Shown: positions 21,788 to 34,450 of the stretch, in pieces
How positions within the stretch are numbered: position 1 is the first letter of the stretch
How the letters are laid out: the number at the start of each line of letters is the position of its first letter
Source: Coffea arabica
Lineage: Eukaryota; Streptophyta; Magnoliopsida; Gentianales; Rubiaceae
Reading direction: 5' to 3'
Length of the DNA stretch: 64,000 nucleotides
Assembly: GCF_036785885.1 (NCBI RefSeq)
Contig: NC_092320.1
Span: 21,825,557 to 21,889,556 of the forward strand
Notes under the pieces: generated by a model
The model's input: only the letters and a program-made list of their open reading frames with translations
Told to the model about the DNA's origin: nothing
The model's database searches: none
Translations under genes and position numbers: made by a program

Positions 21788-24700
21788 ATGGCCATCCAAG
21801 AAATTGTCAATTCAATTCTGGGAACAATTGCAGAGAAGTGTGTCGATCCAATTTGGCATCAATTTCAGTACTTACTTTTCTACAAAAGCAACGTTCAAAC
21901 TCTGAGCGATGACATCAAAAAACTTGAACTAAAGGAAACTGAGGTGCAACAAAAGGTAGATCGAGCAAAAGACAATGCTGAAGATATTAAACCAACTGTT
22001 GTTGATTGGCTGAAACGAGTTGAGGATGTCAAGAAAGATGCACATACTATTTTTGAGGGTATGGAGACTGCTAAGGTGAATTGCTTTAATATTGTTAGGC
22101 TTCCGAATTTGAAGTCACGGTATTTGCTAGGCCGACGTGCGGCGAAAAGAATGAGTGTTCTTGAAAAGCTTTTAGCAGAGGGGAATTTTGATGAAGTTGG
22201 AAGCATTGCTCCATTAGGCAAAATGCGTTTTAGTGAATCAACCCCATCCTCAGAGGAAGGCTTAGTTTCTAGGATGTCAACAAAGAAGGAAGTGATGGAA
22301 GCTTTAAATCAGGAGAAAACAAGCCTAGTGGCGATTTGTGGTATGGCCGGCGTAGGCAAGACTACTTTGGTGAACCAAATAGCCGATCAGGTTAAGTTTG
22401 AGAAATTGTTTGATGACGTGGCTACGGTGTCTCAATCTCCAGACATGAGGAATGTCCAAAATCAACTTGCTGAGCAGTTAGGGCTGACAATATCTGAGCA
22501 AACTAATTGTTTAAGAGCTGAAAGAATGTATAAGAGACTAACCAATAGTGATAAAAGAACTCTTGTTATATTGGATGACATTTGGAAAGAAGTTGATTTT
22601 TAGATTCTGGGAATTCCCGTCAAAGGTGAATGCAAGAGCTTAAAAGTAATATTGACATCTCGGCTCTCTGATGTGTGTAGTATTATGGGAGCTGAAATTA
22701 TTGTGGTCAATATGTTGCCTGAGGAAGAAGCATGCAAGCTTTTTAAAGAGAAGGCGGGAATTTCTGATGATTTCATTTTGAATGATGTTGCGAAACAGGT
22801 TGAAGGGGAATGCAAAGGTTTACCTCTTGCAATCGTTGTTGTTGCTAGGGCATTAAGGAGCAATCATACACTAGAATCCTGGAATCGTGCCCTTCGACAA
22901 CTAAGAAAGGACAGAATGGGAAACCTAAAAGGAGTTCAAGATTTGGTGTTTTCACGAATTGAATTGAGCTATAATCATTTGGAAACTGCTGAAGCTAAGT
23001 ACCTACTTTTGCTTTGTAGTTTGTTTCCAGAGGATCATAGTATTCCAATCGAAGACTTGGTTAGGTATGGACAAGGGCTGCAGCTGTTCCAAGATACGGA
23101 GGCATTGAGAGATGCAAGAGACAAAGTAGACATGCTGGTTGATGAGTTAGAAAGCTCCTATTTGTTGCTAAATGATGGTGAAAAAGAAGACTATGTAAAA
23201 TTACATGATGTCGTGCGAGAGGTTTGCTTGTCAATTGCATCAAAAGCGGAGCATGAATTTTTAGTGAGCAATGCTGGAGTGGGAGAAAAGAATTCTTACA
23301 CGGCAATTTCACTAATATCGCAAGATTCCAATCATAATCTACTTCCATTTTGCAAGGTATATCCAAGGCTTATGCTATTGCGTTTGGTATTCCAATTCGA
23401 TTGGCCATTCGAATTAGGGAAATTGGACCTGCTTATTAGGAATGGAAGCTCTCAAGGTCATGGATTTAAACTTCTTCCATATAGAATTTGCAGTATCATG
23501 GCCTGGCCAAATGTTAAGGAGCCTTCGGACACTGTGCCTGGATAGTTGTTACTTGGGTGCTGGAATGTCGTCAATGCTTGGACAGATGATGCAATTGGAA
23601 ACTTTGAGCCTCTTTGCATCCGAAATTCAGGATGATCGGTTTCCAGCTGAAATTACTTGGCCGAGCAATTTAAAGTTGTTGGATTTGAGGGTTGAAAGTA
23701 GCCTCCACCCCTTGCCTGTTGGTATCTTGTCGAGCTTGAAGAAACTAGAAGAATTGTATTTGGGGTTTCATTGTCAGTTGCAGCTAGGGAGAGATAAAGA
23801 AGAGGAAAGAGGATGCCTTAAAGAAATCTCATCAATCTCTAACCTCACATGTCTCCAAATTGATTTATGTGACCTTAACCTCCTACTTCTACTATTGCAG
23901 GAATTTGATACTCAGAAACTGTCAGGATTTCATATTGTAGTAGGTAAGTATGGAAGAAAATCGTCAGATCTCAGCAGAAACTACCAATTTCAGAATAGCT
24001 TCGAACCTTATTTCTCTCATGATGAACCATTGGATGATTTGTCTAGCGCTGAAACATTGAAACAAATGTTTGATCCTAAAGTTACTAGCATTATCAAGAG
24101 AGCTGAGAATCTCACTTTGGATCTTTCTGGATCATCATGCTTGAGAAATATTGTGCCTCACTTGGGTGGAAATGGATTTATCTACTTGAAAAAGCTTGAT
24201 CTGATCAAAGGACAATATGAATGTCTCATTGATTCTGCCGCCAATCCTATTGCTCGACATGTTTTTGAAAATTTGGTGTCCATGAAGTTAAGAGATCTGA
24301 AGTTGAACAAAATATGGTATGGATTTCTTCCACCTTGGTGCTTCAGTCAACTCCAAGAGGTGGAACTTAATTATGTAAGTGCTTTGGAGTTTTTGTGGAA
24401 GGGGCCAATCGAACCTCCATCATTTTGCAACCTCAAATCTATTGAGGTAAGAAACTGTGCTCAAATTACAACTCTCTTCTCACAATCAACAATGAAATGT
24501 CTAATGAAACTCTAGAAGTTAGTAGCTTATGACTGTAAAAATTTGGAGAGCATTGTTTTGAGGGAGGAAAGTTTGAAAGAGGAGGTACTTGAGCTACCCC
24601 AACTCAAAGTCTTGACACTTTAGTGGACAAACTTGATGGGCTTCGGCTCCAAAGATAATAAAGCCGGGGTTTTTTTTTACCAGGTATCTCCTCTTTTATC

Positions 24701-25872
24701 TATTTGTGTAATAATTATATGATATAGTTGAATTCTGGTAAACACTAAAAATACGCTCGAGTACTTTCTTTTACAATATGTTAATTATATTTTCAAAATC
24801 AATGTTTCATCAGTTACATTTTAGGCCTTCATCATTAACGAAAATTGGGTTTTTGGTGCTAGTAAAGGTCATAATCGACAAATTAGTTTTTTTGTTAAAG
24901 ATTCTTTGGCACACGAACACACCCATCTATGCATAACGACGGGTAATCCAAACACTACTGTAACTGCATTTTGCGTTTTGTAATCAACATCATGGGGTGG
25001 GCTACGCTAAGTTTTACCAGATTTTCCGGGTTTCACTCCCTTGCTTGGAAATACTAGAGATAAATAGTCCTGGTGATGGCCCCGAACTACTAATAGGAGG
25101 TAAAATGGCTAGCAAGTCTCTTGACAACTTAAAATCTATGCATCTCTACCATGGTGACTCTATCCGATGCATTGCCAAAGCTGATACTGTTTCACTGTTA
25201 CAAAACTTGCAAACACTTGAGCGGTGGTGGGGTAATATGGAATTCCTTATTGACTTTGAGGGTCTAAAAGTTCCTAATATGCTATCAAAAATGGGACTTG
25301 AAATTCTTCCCAAATTAGAGTCACTGAACTTATTTGCCTGTCCAAGGCTAACCCATATTTGGAGGAATTTTCCTAAAAGGGTTCGAATATTCCAAAGTTT
25401 AAGAAGTATACGTGTAGACTATTGCCCTTTAAACTATTTGTTTTATCCTCCTAGTGTGGCTACCATGCTCATAAGTCTTGAGGAACTGAAAGTTCGTAGG
25501 TGCTCGAAAATGTGTGGAGTTATAGGTGAGGAAGATGAAGAGGTCAGCCAAGAAGATAATGCTCAGCAACATGATGCTGGAAAACATGGAGAAATTGCAC
25601 AGGAAAGAATCAGCAAGGAGTTCGTGTTTCTTAAATTAAACTCTTTGTGGTTGGAAGATCTTGAGAATCTTCGAAGCTTTGGTGGTAGTCACCGGGAGGA
25701 TTATGAGTTTAAATTTCCCCTACTCTCTAAATTGTTCATAATGAGTTGCCCAAAGTTGAAGAAATTGTGTTCCGGAAATTTGGATGCACCATTGCTTAAG
25801 GAAGTCCAAACAACGCCAAGAGATATAGAGAATTTTGAAGCTCCTGTGGATTTAAAGGTACTAATATTCTAA
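21788..25872 (+). pseudogene. NLR-2: CC-NB-ARC-LRR pseudogene, close paralogue of NLR-3
   Basis: It aligns with NLR-3 along its length but is broken. AAG has become TAG at 22,601-22,603, just after the kinase-2 motif (LDDIWKEVDF then stop). An 11-bp deletion near 23,431 shifts the frame. Nonsense TAG codons lie at 24,513-24,515 and 24,621-24,623. The acceptor before exon 2 reads CCGG where NLR-3 has CAGG (25,027-25,030). Exon 1 would be 21,788-24,683 and exon 2 about 25,030-25,857. A two-residue in-frame deletion also follows DDVAT. The first 271 codons stay open, with P-loop GMAGVGKTT and kinase-2, so a truncated CC-NB protein is conceivable. A cryptic in-frame acceptor lies at 25,018-25,020. 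Confidence 0.93.
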
Positions 25873-26039
25873 CTCTATTTTCAACCAACCCTTTTACTTC
25901 ACTAGACTTAGTTTCCCTAAGGGTCGAGAATGTATGTTTTGAATAATTATTTCTGAGCATATTTGTCTCATTTCACTAAATTTAGTTTCCTAAGTGTCGC
26001 AAATGTATATTTTGAATAATTATTTCTGAGCATATTTTA

Positions 26040-27170
26040 CAAGATACAGAGATTTGTCCTCATCATTAATAGAAAAAGAATCTATGATGGAGTTGTTTGA
26101 ATGGACGTTAAGGTATATCTTTCTATATTCTCACAAACTTTATATATTCCCTTTCTTCTAATTTTATCTTTATATCTTTTTCTTTTTCCCGTTTGCTTTG
26201 GGAGGAATGGAGGTTATTATTACAAGCCGTTGCATTTATGCTTTTGATCTATATATCACATGACAATAGAATCTGATTGATTAGAAGACAAAATTACCCT
26301 AAGACGAAAATTTAGAAGTTTTGAAATTAATATGGTTTTTTTTTGAGTTAATATGGTTTGATGTTTCCAAATATTTAGGTAAACTATTGAACAGATTTTC
26401 ACGTCACATACATATTTGATGATACTTACTATCAATGAACTATACTTCTATACACATTGAGTTCGCATTGTTGGTTTTCTTATTAGCTTCTTTGATCTTA
26501 ATATTACTATTGCAGATAAAGCTAATGCTGTTAAATCCTGTTTTCCTTCTAGTTTTGCATATATTAGTTGTAGTGTACATATTTTTATGAAATATTTCTT
26601 CTTTTACATTTTTTTTTTCAAAAAAATACCACTATGAAAAAATGTAAATCTTTATATTTCAGCTTTCAAAGCTCCAATCTCTTCAAAGATATAAAAGTGA
26701 ATATGCCATGTAGGAGTTGCCAAAAAAATATCTTAAAATAGAGACAACAAAAAGTAAATTAGAGCTACACAAGTCTGAGTGACAAATTGATACAGTAAAT
26801 TCCAATGTATAAAAATGTACATTTGTTTTGTACATTGTCAAGTTACAATATTCATGCTTTTGTTTTTTTTTTTTTTCCAAAAAATAATGTAGGAGTCATC
26901 AAGTTGATCGAGTAATATGGATCCGGTTACTACGATCTTGGCTGGCGGACAAGGCTCTCGGATAGGGATGGAGATCTTAGTTGGGTTAATACAATAAGTG
27001 TGGAACTTATGTAAGCATTATGTTTTGGCATTGATTTTCAAATAATAAATGTATTATATGTATTGTATTATGGCCTTGCACAATATATATGCATTGTGTG
27101 TATTGTATCATGACTTTCAAATAATAAATGTATTGTATGTGTTATATCATGGATTTTAGCTATAAATAAT
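26040..27170 (+). pseudogene. NLR-2 downstream exon remnants and 3' flank
   Basis: 26,040-26,112 (after TTTTACAAG) matches the small exon 3 region of NLR-3, and 26,892 onward matches the conserved terminal-exon sequence (GAGTCATCAAGTTGATCG). 27,030-27,170 and 62,850-62,960 share AATAATAAATGTATTG-type repeats, which shows the duplication extends about 1.3 kb beyond the coding part. The acceptor before exon 3 reads ACAAG, where NLR-3 has ACAG. Confidence 0.55.
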
Positions 27171-30100
27171 GAAAGCTTTTCTCATGGATTTAAAAGTATA
27201 GATATCCTAAATCTTTTTCGTCCTTTGAATTTGTCTTTTAGTTGCTATTGCTTTATTACATATAGTTCTTGTGGAACTATCATTCAATTATATATTTCTG
27301 TTTAGATTTCTTTTTCACCGTTTGAATTTGTCTCTCAGTTACTATCACTCCACTATACATAGTTCTTGCGAAAATATCATTCAATTACCCATTTCTATTT
27401 AGATAGGTCACTCTCACTCTCACTCTCTGTGGCAAACCCAAGCTTAAGAATCTACTCTCAAGTATTAGGTTTTTATTCATCCATTTTTAGGTGAGAGTGG
27501 AGTGAGAGGTTTGAATTTCAGAGCTCCATAAGTATGCTTGTTATTATGAATGAATCAGTTAACATTAGTACATGATTTTGTCAGTCAAATTGGAATCCAC
27601 AACAATAGACCATTTCTAAAGGCCAACAATGGTACCTTAATCTCATTTGATATACAAAATTTTGATCTACTGTTACTCCCGAGACAGCAATCATATAAAG
27701 TTCAGAAGGAGTGGTAGAAATAATCACTCTTCTTAAAGTCCCATCACCAAAATAACTACAAAAGGGGAACATCTTTTTTCAAACTTTTTATAGAAGCACC
27801 AACCAAAAATCTTCCAATAGGAATAGAACTTTTACATATCATTAAGATATCATGACCAGTTTTTCCAAACAAGATCCACAGCACTCTCAACATCAAGTTT
27901 ACTACGGGCCCAGGTTCTACTCTTTTTATCAAACCAAACTTTGATGGTCAACTCAAGAAAGCAATGAAACATTTGCAGTGTGCAAATAATGTAATGAGCA
28001 TATAAATTTTGGCTACCAAAAGTAAGGACAGCTTATCGATTATCTATGAAAAGAATACCAAGCAAAACACATTTATGTGAGGGCATTATTAAGCATCACA
28101 TCTATGACAGGCCATTGTGTTCCCATATTTGACAGAACTTTCTTTTCTTTCCTCCCTTTTTTGATTTGCTTTGTTTATGTCCTTTTCCTCTTTAGCTACA
28201 GCAGAGAAAGGGAAGGGGAGAACTCATGGCAACAATTCTCCATGTCAACAAAGTTCACACCATATGTAGCACCATCAGGAGACGTTCAACAGAAACATAT
28301 GCAATGCTTCTATCATGTCCAAGTTAGATCAACAAGAACATGGAAAAAAAAATAGCCACGCTGTAATTGTACATTTACTAAAACAACCAAAAACAACTTA
28401 GAGTGCATAATGGATATAAAGTATTAGTGTGTTTGAATAGTAGATTATTTGGAATAATTTTTTGAAAAATACTAGCCCTTTTTTGATGTGATGTATGTGA
28501 GGTAAAAAGGTGGTTGAAAAATGTATTGATAATGCAAGCAAATAAATTTTGGCAAATAATTCACTAGCCAAATAAACCATATATTACAATGCATCAAATT
28601 CAAAAATCAAGAATGGCTAAGATACAAAGTTTGAAAGTTGGAACAACTCTTAACTTCTTAATAGGCTCTTTGAAGACCTTCAAGATCAACTGATCAAGAT
28701 TCTTTTGCATCCACTTTTAGACAATAATGAAGTTAGTTTTCAGCCTAAAGGTAAGCTTGTAGTTAAGTTTACTTACACAATTTGCAAGAACCGATGAATG
28801 CAGTGCTCTCAGACAATTAAGAGACTCCAGCTAGTTAGAGACTTTAAATGAGTATTAGGTGATATAAAACTTGTCATAAACAATTAAAGCATGAGGAGGG
28901 CTAGGATTAGACCAGAAAAAGACTTCTTCATTTTAACTAATCTGATGGTAGGAATTTTTCCAAAATGACTTGAATTGCTTCAGTCTAAAGCTTACATTTA
29001 AAGAGAAGTTTATTCTTCTTTATCTACAAGCTACCTGACTCTCAGGTTAGAGGCAAGAAGTGGTCCAATTTTAACATCACAGGCTGCGGTAGTGCATAAC
29101 TTAGAATCATGTCATTCCAAGGTCTAAAGCTCGCACGGTTTACTTGAGACCACGAAACAAGACCCCAAAACAACTCAACAAATGATTAGAAAAGTATATT
29201 ATAGATAAAAGGAGGAAAAAAAGAAAAACTTAAAAACTCTGGAATACACCCTCCACTTAATTATGTTTTAGCCCCTTGCTAACCCTAAGTATCATAAACA
29301 TGAGTGGGTAAGGTCCTGCTTTGTCAAACACTTGAAAACATTACCATGATAAGTGGGTAAGTTAAAGGCAAAATAGTAAGACAAACTTTACCAATTGCAT
29401 GGGCATAAACCGGAAAAGATAGTATGCTTATAAAAAGAGTGTTATTTGCAAACAAGTTAAATTGCTAGGATAAGGGAAAATCCCACAGCACAGCAATTCA
29501 TGTTTCACCAGTCACTGACAATAATGACAGGAAAAAGAAAATGGAACAAAATACTGCATATATCACTGTGAACCAACCTTTTCTGCTGCAATCTTCAACT
29601 TCTTGCCAGCCATTGAAGGAAGAAAAGAATACGACAAGAGAATAACACTACAGTTATTCTGATGCTTGCACTCCATCAACTTGAATGATTACCATGATTA
29701 ATACCTACAAGAAAATTATCAAGATTCAAAAAACCAAGCCCATTGAGCTTCGCAAAGAAATTTCAGCAACGAAACTGTAATCCTCGGCGAACCTAAACTT
29801 AGAGGGAGAGAGTAAACGACCAACCCAAGCACCATTCAACAAGTTAAAGAGCTCAAAACTTGGATCTTTTACCAACCCAAAAACAAGATTGAAAGAGCCT
29901 TCAACAGTGTGTAACAAAATCCTAGAGATTGATCATTTGTAAACAAATAATTGAATGCAAGAAGGATGGAGAATGTTTAGAACAAAGCAAAGCAAAAGGC
30001 AGTACAGAAGTATTAAAATTACCATGACAGAGGACTTGCTGTTCAATTTATGAGTAAAATATTTGAATACAAACTTTTTGATCTGAGGTCTTCCCAGTTA

Positions 30101-31590
30101 ACTCCTTGCACATTGGCAATCCCTCTGGATCCGAATTTCATGCTTGTTAATAGCACCTGATGCCACTGTTTTGAGTTATCCAAAATTACAGGTACCGTTT
30201 CTGATATGAGATCAAGATCATACAAGGAATGCATCGAGCAAGAGCTAGCTGCAAATAAAATTTAGAAAGGTAGGTTAATCATTAAATGACTAATATTTAC
30301 TGACTTATGTTATCAGGCACTTAAGGAAAATGCCAATCGAATAATACAAACAAAACTTACAAAAATTTTCAGCTGCATCACTTTGTTTTACTCTTTGTAG
30401 TTTCATTTTTGTTTTAAAAGCATGTGTAAGCAATTAGTGATACTGGAAAACTTGATATCTTGCATCTTTTAGTTCAAACAAGTAGCTCCTGTAACAACTT
30501 CTGCTTACCTTTTTTTCCTATATTTTCTTTTTTTCCATTCAATGTAAGAGGCCAGAGTTTACAGTGATACTAAATACTAGTATACGCCAGAACTCGCCTT
30601 TCTTCTGAATTGGCATCAATGGACTGGTGAAGAATCCCTTTCTTATTGTGTATTGGATTGATGCACATTCTAGAAGGCATTACAAAGGTTCTGAAATGTA
30701 CAAAAGGAGCAAAAGACAGCAATGAGTCATCCTTTCTTTGCAAAATTTTGGGTATTAGAAAAGGAACAAAAACTTGGAATGCTAAGTCCGCCAATGATCA
30801 ATAACAGATGGTTTTTTTGTTCTTGAGTGAGCAAATAGAATCAATGAGGCCATGAAAGTGGAAGATCCACAAAGTCTGTAATCCAGTAGCACTAGAGCAT
30901 AATGCTAACTGCTCCAAGTCTTTTAAGGGTTACATCCATAAAGTAAGACTTCCAACTGAATGTGAAAACAGGTCCTCCAAGCACAAAACACTAAGAATGG
31001 AAAGCCTTAAAATGCAAAAGTTTGCCACAGTAAGCTAAAATCTCGGAAGTCAAAATTGCAGAATGTACAGGTAAGTAGAACACATTGTCACAATTGTAGA
31101 AGGAGTCCAGCAAAAATTCTCATTTATATGCAACTAAAGTCGCATGCTACCACAGCTTACCATGTGCTGGTTTATCTCTATATGCTAAATTTCATCAGCT
31201 AACCTCATATTCTTGCAAAGCCTCAAACAGTACTTTAAATCATAAAACAACATTCAAGCAATGCAGTGTGAACTTGTGTCACCCATAATTAGTACTCTAA
31301 AACTGTCCTCTTCAATTACAAGTTCCCGTCTTTCCCAACAAAATCCTAGAGAATTACTTGGCTAACAGTGAAATCAAATCCAATCATACATACTCAGGTG
31401 AAAGCAATATTCTTCTACTCCCCTAGGCACTGAATTCAATTGAAGGCACTTAAATCTCCATTTTGCAATTTTCAAACATCACCATCTTTCCAAATGATAA
31501 AATCTATAATCTTCTCAATCAAATTCACTCAGAAAAGGGGGAAAAGGAGAATAAAATGGACGATGGACTTTTCTTTTATATCAGTAATAA
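27171..31590. other. Unassigned region, possible introns or 3' UTR of a minus-strand gene
   Basis: No family is recognised. Short minus-strand frames exist at 27,581-27,772, 29,726-29,917, 30,043-30,234 and 30,570-30,794, none with a known motif. Around 30,255 the minus strand shows TTTATTTGCAG, an acceptor-like site before CTAGCTCTTGC, and at 29,613 an ATGGCTGGCAAGAAG start followed by a donor-like AAAAGGTTGG. These could be exons of the gene whose exon lies at 32.65-33.13 kb, but I cannot join them with confidence. Confidence 0.3.
28422..28584. mobile_element. MITE of the GTTTGTTTGG family, diverged copy
   Basis: The left end GTGTGTTTGAATAGTAGATT and the inverted right end GGTTTATTTGGCTAGTGAATT form imperfect terminal repeats. 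The interior shares TGATGTGATGTATGTGAGGT and AAAAAGGTGGTTGAAAA with copies at 32,666-32,837 and 41,689-41,860 (there on the other strand). It has no coding content. Confidence 0.65.
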
Positions 31591-32500
31591 CAACAGTACT
31601 ACCAAGGGAAAACCAATCTATCTCAAGGTAAACTACACCAGATTTAACAATTCACTTCTAGTTAAACCAGAAAATGATGCAGCTTTCCTCTTTGTCAATA
31701 CCAAACCCATCTTACATCCAATCAGAGTCACAAACAGAACACATTGTAGGCCTCGTGTGTAAGCAAATTTTCTTACAATACGATTATAGCAGTACACTTG
31801 TACTTTGCATTGCCAATGTTGTATATAACCATATCTTTCCATATCAGTAAAATTTACAACTTTCTGAACCAAATTGAGTAACAGAAGGGGACAAAGAAAA
31901 GGGAAAATCAAAGGGAGATGAACATACTTCTACATCGATATTATATGCATTTTACTTACCTAGAAAAACCAGACCATTTTAGGACAAACTGCATCATAGA
32001 TAAAGAATCAGCTGTACATAACACTGCAAAAAGATGCAGATCTCTCTCTTCTTCAAAATTAGATCCATTCTATATCCAATCAAAATCACCAATAGACCCA
32101 TAATAGACACAATGTATAAGCAGAATTCTTTAATCGATACGATATCAAAATTGACTTGTCCGATGTTGTGCTTTACCAATACCTTCTATCATGAACCTTC
32201 ATCCTTCCAGTGGAACCCCTCAATGAGGAAAGTTGGATAATGAACCAGAAGAGATAAAAACGCAAAAATTTCAAAGCCATGAATAATCACGAATATTCGT
32301 CTCATTCTCCTTATAGTAAAGGATCAGCTAACTCTCCTCTCCCTTCTCAAATTTTTAACACATCCAATCAAAATCATCAGTAAATCCAATAATACACATG
32401 CTGTATGACCAAAACTCTTCCTCTATTACCACAATAGCATCTCTCTTGTTGCTGACAAGATTGTACTTTATTATATCATGCATAACAAAGCTCCATACTT
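31590..32500. repeat. Diverged tandem triplication of about 350-370 bp
   Basis: The three copies are recognised by ACATCCAATCAGAGTCACAAAC near 31,713, ATATCCAATCAAAATCACCAA near 32,074 and ACATCCAATCAAAATCATCAG near 32,360. Each is followed by a related stretch (ACACATTGTA / ACACAATGTA / ACACATGCTGTA, then an A/T-rich tail). Spacing is about 360 then 290 bp. No conserved reading frame is shared. Confidence 0.6.
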
Positions 32501-32652
32501 TACAACCAAAACACCTCCAAAACGAGAATTAACATAATAAAGCGGCAAAAGAACAAAACCCACTAGTCCAACCATTCATATAAACAACATTATTTCGTTT
32601 TCCGTCGTAGTTTTTTTACCCCCTCCCCCAAAAAAAGAAAAAAGGTATTTAC

Positions 32653-33126
32653 CTCTGAAGATACATGAGTTTGTTTGGAGAAAGAGAATTTGGAAAAAAA
32701 AATTTTGCCTCACAAATCTCAATCACCTTTTTATCTTCCCAATCACCTTTTTATCTCACACACATCACATCACAAAAAATGCTACAATAAATGTCTCAAA
32801 TAAATCATCCAAATAAACTCTTATCCAAACAAACTCATTGCTTCCTCAAGAGCACACCTGAGGCTGGACTCCAGGTGGCCAAGGCCTTCACAAGACTCAC
32901 AGTACTTCCCAGGACAGTCAATTCTACTGCCCCAATACACATACTTCTCAGAATCTCTATGATTCTTAGCATTTTTGCTCTGTATACTTGTTCCAGTGAT
33001 GGAATAAAAGAAGCCTTCTGTGAAAAGAAAGAAGATGCAGCCAACGGTAGCTATGTAAACGATAAGAATGGAAGATCCTGGGTCGTGGTCTCTGTCGAGG
33101 TTTTCCCCTCTGGGTTTTGTGTTCAA
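32653..33126 (-). pseudogene. Exon of a small Cys-rich membrane protein, disrupted by a MITE
   Basis: The minus-strand frame at 33,126-32,838 encodes about 97 residues. It has a polar start (NTKPRGENLDRDHDPG), one hydrophobic segment (SSILIVYIATVGCIFFLF) and a Cys motif (CPGKYCESCEGLGH) ending ALEEAM, then runs into the MITE and stops (SLFG). Beyond the MITE the frame would continue YLQ to a GTAAAT donor at 32,652. The composition looks like a conserved plant protein, but I do not recognise the family or function. There is no ATG at the start of the open frame (it begins at TTG), so an upstream exon is likely. With the MITE in place the donor is separated and a premature stop is read. Confidence 0.55.
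32666..32837. mobile_element. MITE inserted in a conserved exon
   Basis: The ends TGAGTTTGTTTGGA (32,666-32,679) and TCCAAACAAACTCA (32,824-32,837) are perfect 14-bp inverted repeats. The interior carries TTTTTATCTCACACACATCACATCACAAAAAATG, shared with the copies at 28.4 and 41.7 kb. On the minus strand it separates GAGGAAGCAA from TGTATCTTCAGAG and a GTAAAT donor. The target duplication is at most two bases. Confidence 0.8.
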
Positions 33127-34405
33127 AGAAAATAGGATTTTTTTTTTCTGTTTCTAATCCTTGTCATTTTTTCTTGGGCAAAGAGCCTGAACAACCCTCG
33201 AACTTTCATGTTTTTGTACTTTTAACCCTTCATCTTTTGGGATGATATTTCATTTTTTTTAACTTGCACATTACATGGGCTGTAAATTTGAACTTTTCAC
33301 AACTAGAGTTAATTAAGTGGCCTACAATTAAAAAAAAAAAAAAAAGAAAGGGGGGGGGGAGGGGTAGTGTAAGCGAGAGGTTTTGGATTCGATTACTCCT
33401 ACCTACACTAAAAAAAATTATTAAAAAAAATTTACCCCATTGGTGGTTTGTCCAAAATAAAATTTCTTCTATTTTATTCACATATTTGTATTTCAAAGAA
33501 ATCAAATTACCAAATACTAACTTTTTTTTAAGATACAAAATATTACCTATTTGGATTGTAGTTTTTCAAAGAAAATTTTTACATTTTTTGTAAACAAATT
33601 TCTTAATCACTTTTTACTTTCACATATATCAAATCGCTATAGTACATTTTTCTTAAAAATTATTAAAAAAAAGCAATCTAAACAACCTTTTAACCCAAAG
33701 TACCTTATCTTTTGTCATTGGTGAGTCATGACATCCAAAGCCCACGATCGAAAATAACAAATAGCTATTATCCAAATTACTTTCTACTTATAATACATTT
33801 TTCTCAAATGAAATTTCTCCGAGTTATGGAACCAATTAGATTCTAATCTTTGAACAGCAAAGCATTTATCAATGATTCACTTTCAAGTCATTTATTAGAC
33901 AAAAGTGACAAAACAAACATATAAACAAAAATAGTGCCAATTTAATTCTTGTAGGTTAGGCAATCTAACATTTAACCCCCTTATAGCTTTTAAACCTTAG
34001 CATCTGGTTGGATAAGCTGTACTTGTCAAAAAACATGAACCTAAAATACGCAACTACAATAGCACCTCTTACAATATCACAAAAAAAACCCCAAAAACAT
34101 CTAAAAATACCCAAAAAAAATAACTTAAAAAAATAAAGCAAAAAAGAGCAAAACACATACAAACACACATATCTCATCATCATCACTCCTTCCCTTTCCC
34201 CCATTATATTCCTTTCTCGGTAGGAACCGCTATTGGGCCAATAGCCCTACCATCCATCAACTATCCCCACCTCCCTTACAACTTCTCCCATCCATCCACC
34301 TTCCTTTGCCCAATCAACCCTCACTTCTGTAAGAGAGGGAAAGGGAGTTTGACAATAAGAGAAAGGGGATAGGGGTTTGACAATGGAAAAGGAAGGGCTT
34401 ATGGG
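33127..34405. other. Gene-free flank, A/T-rich with a SINE-like repeat
   Basis: It contains a GAACAACCCTCGAACTTTCATG-type dispersed word at 33,190 and the SINE-like hairpin at 33,330-33,410. 33,960-34,205 is A/C-rich on the plus strand. 34,230-34,260 has a small GC palindrome (ATTGGGCCAAT). No coding region is supported. Confidence 0.5.
33330..33415 (+). mobile_element. Short SINE-like repeat (GTGTAAGC hairpin family)
   Basis: It shows a purine-rich lead, then AGTGTAAGCGAGAGGTTTTGGATTCG and CTACACTAAAAAAA. Related copies lie at about 48,050, 49,505 and (inverted) 56,340. The central GGATTCGATTAC resembles a pol III B box and the end is A-rich. It is a degenerate short retroposon. Confidence 0.45.
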
Positions 34406-34450
34406 TGATAAGTGTTGATCTCGTATGTTTTAAGTGTATTTTATTACTTG

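Noticed and set aside
22652..23545. A separate gene inside NLR-2
   Set aside because: It is in the same frame as the first part and only separated by the TAG at 22,601; it is the continuation of the pseudogene.
32791..33135. Plus-strand 114-codon frame opposite the membrane-protein exon
   Set aside because: It runs through the MITE end and has no domain-like pattern; the minus strand shows a membrane segment, a Cys motif and a donor site.
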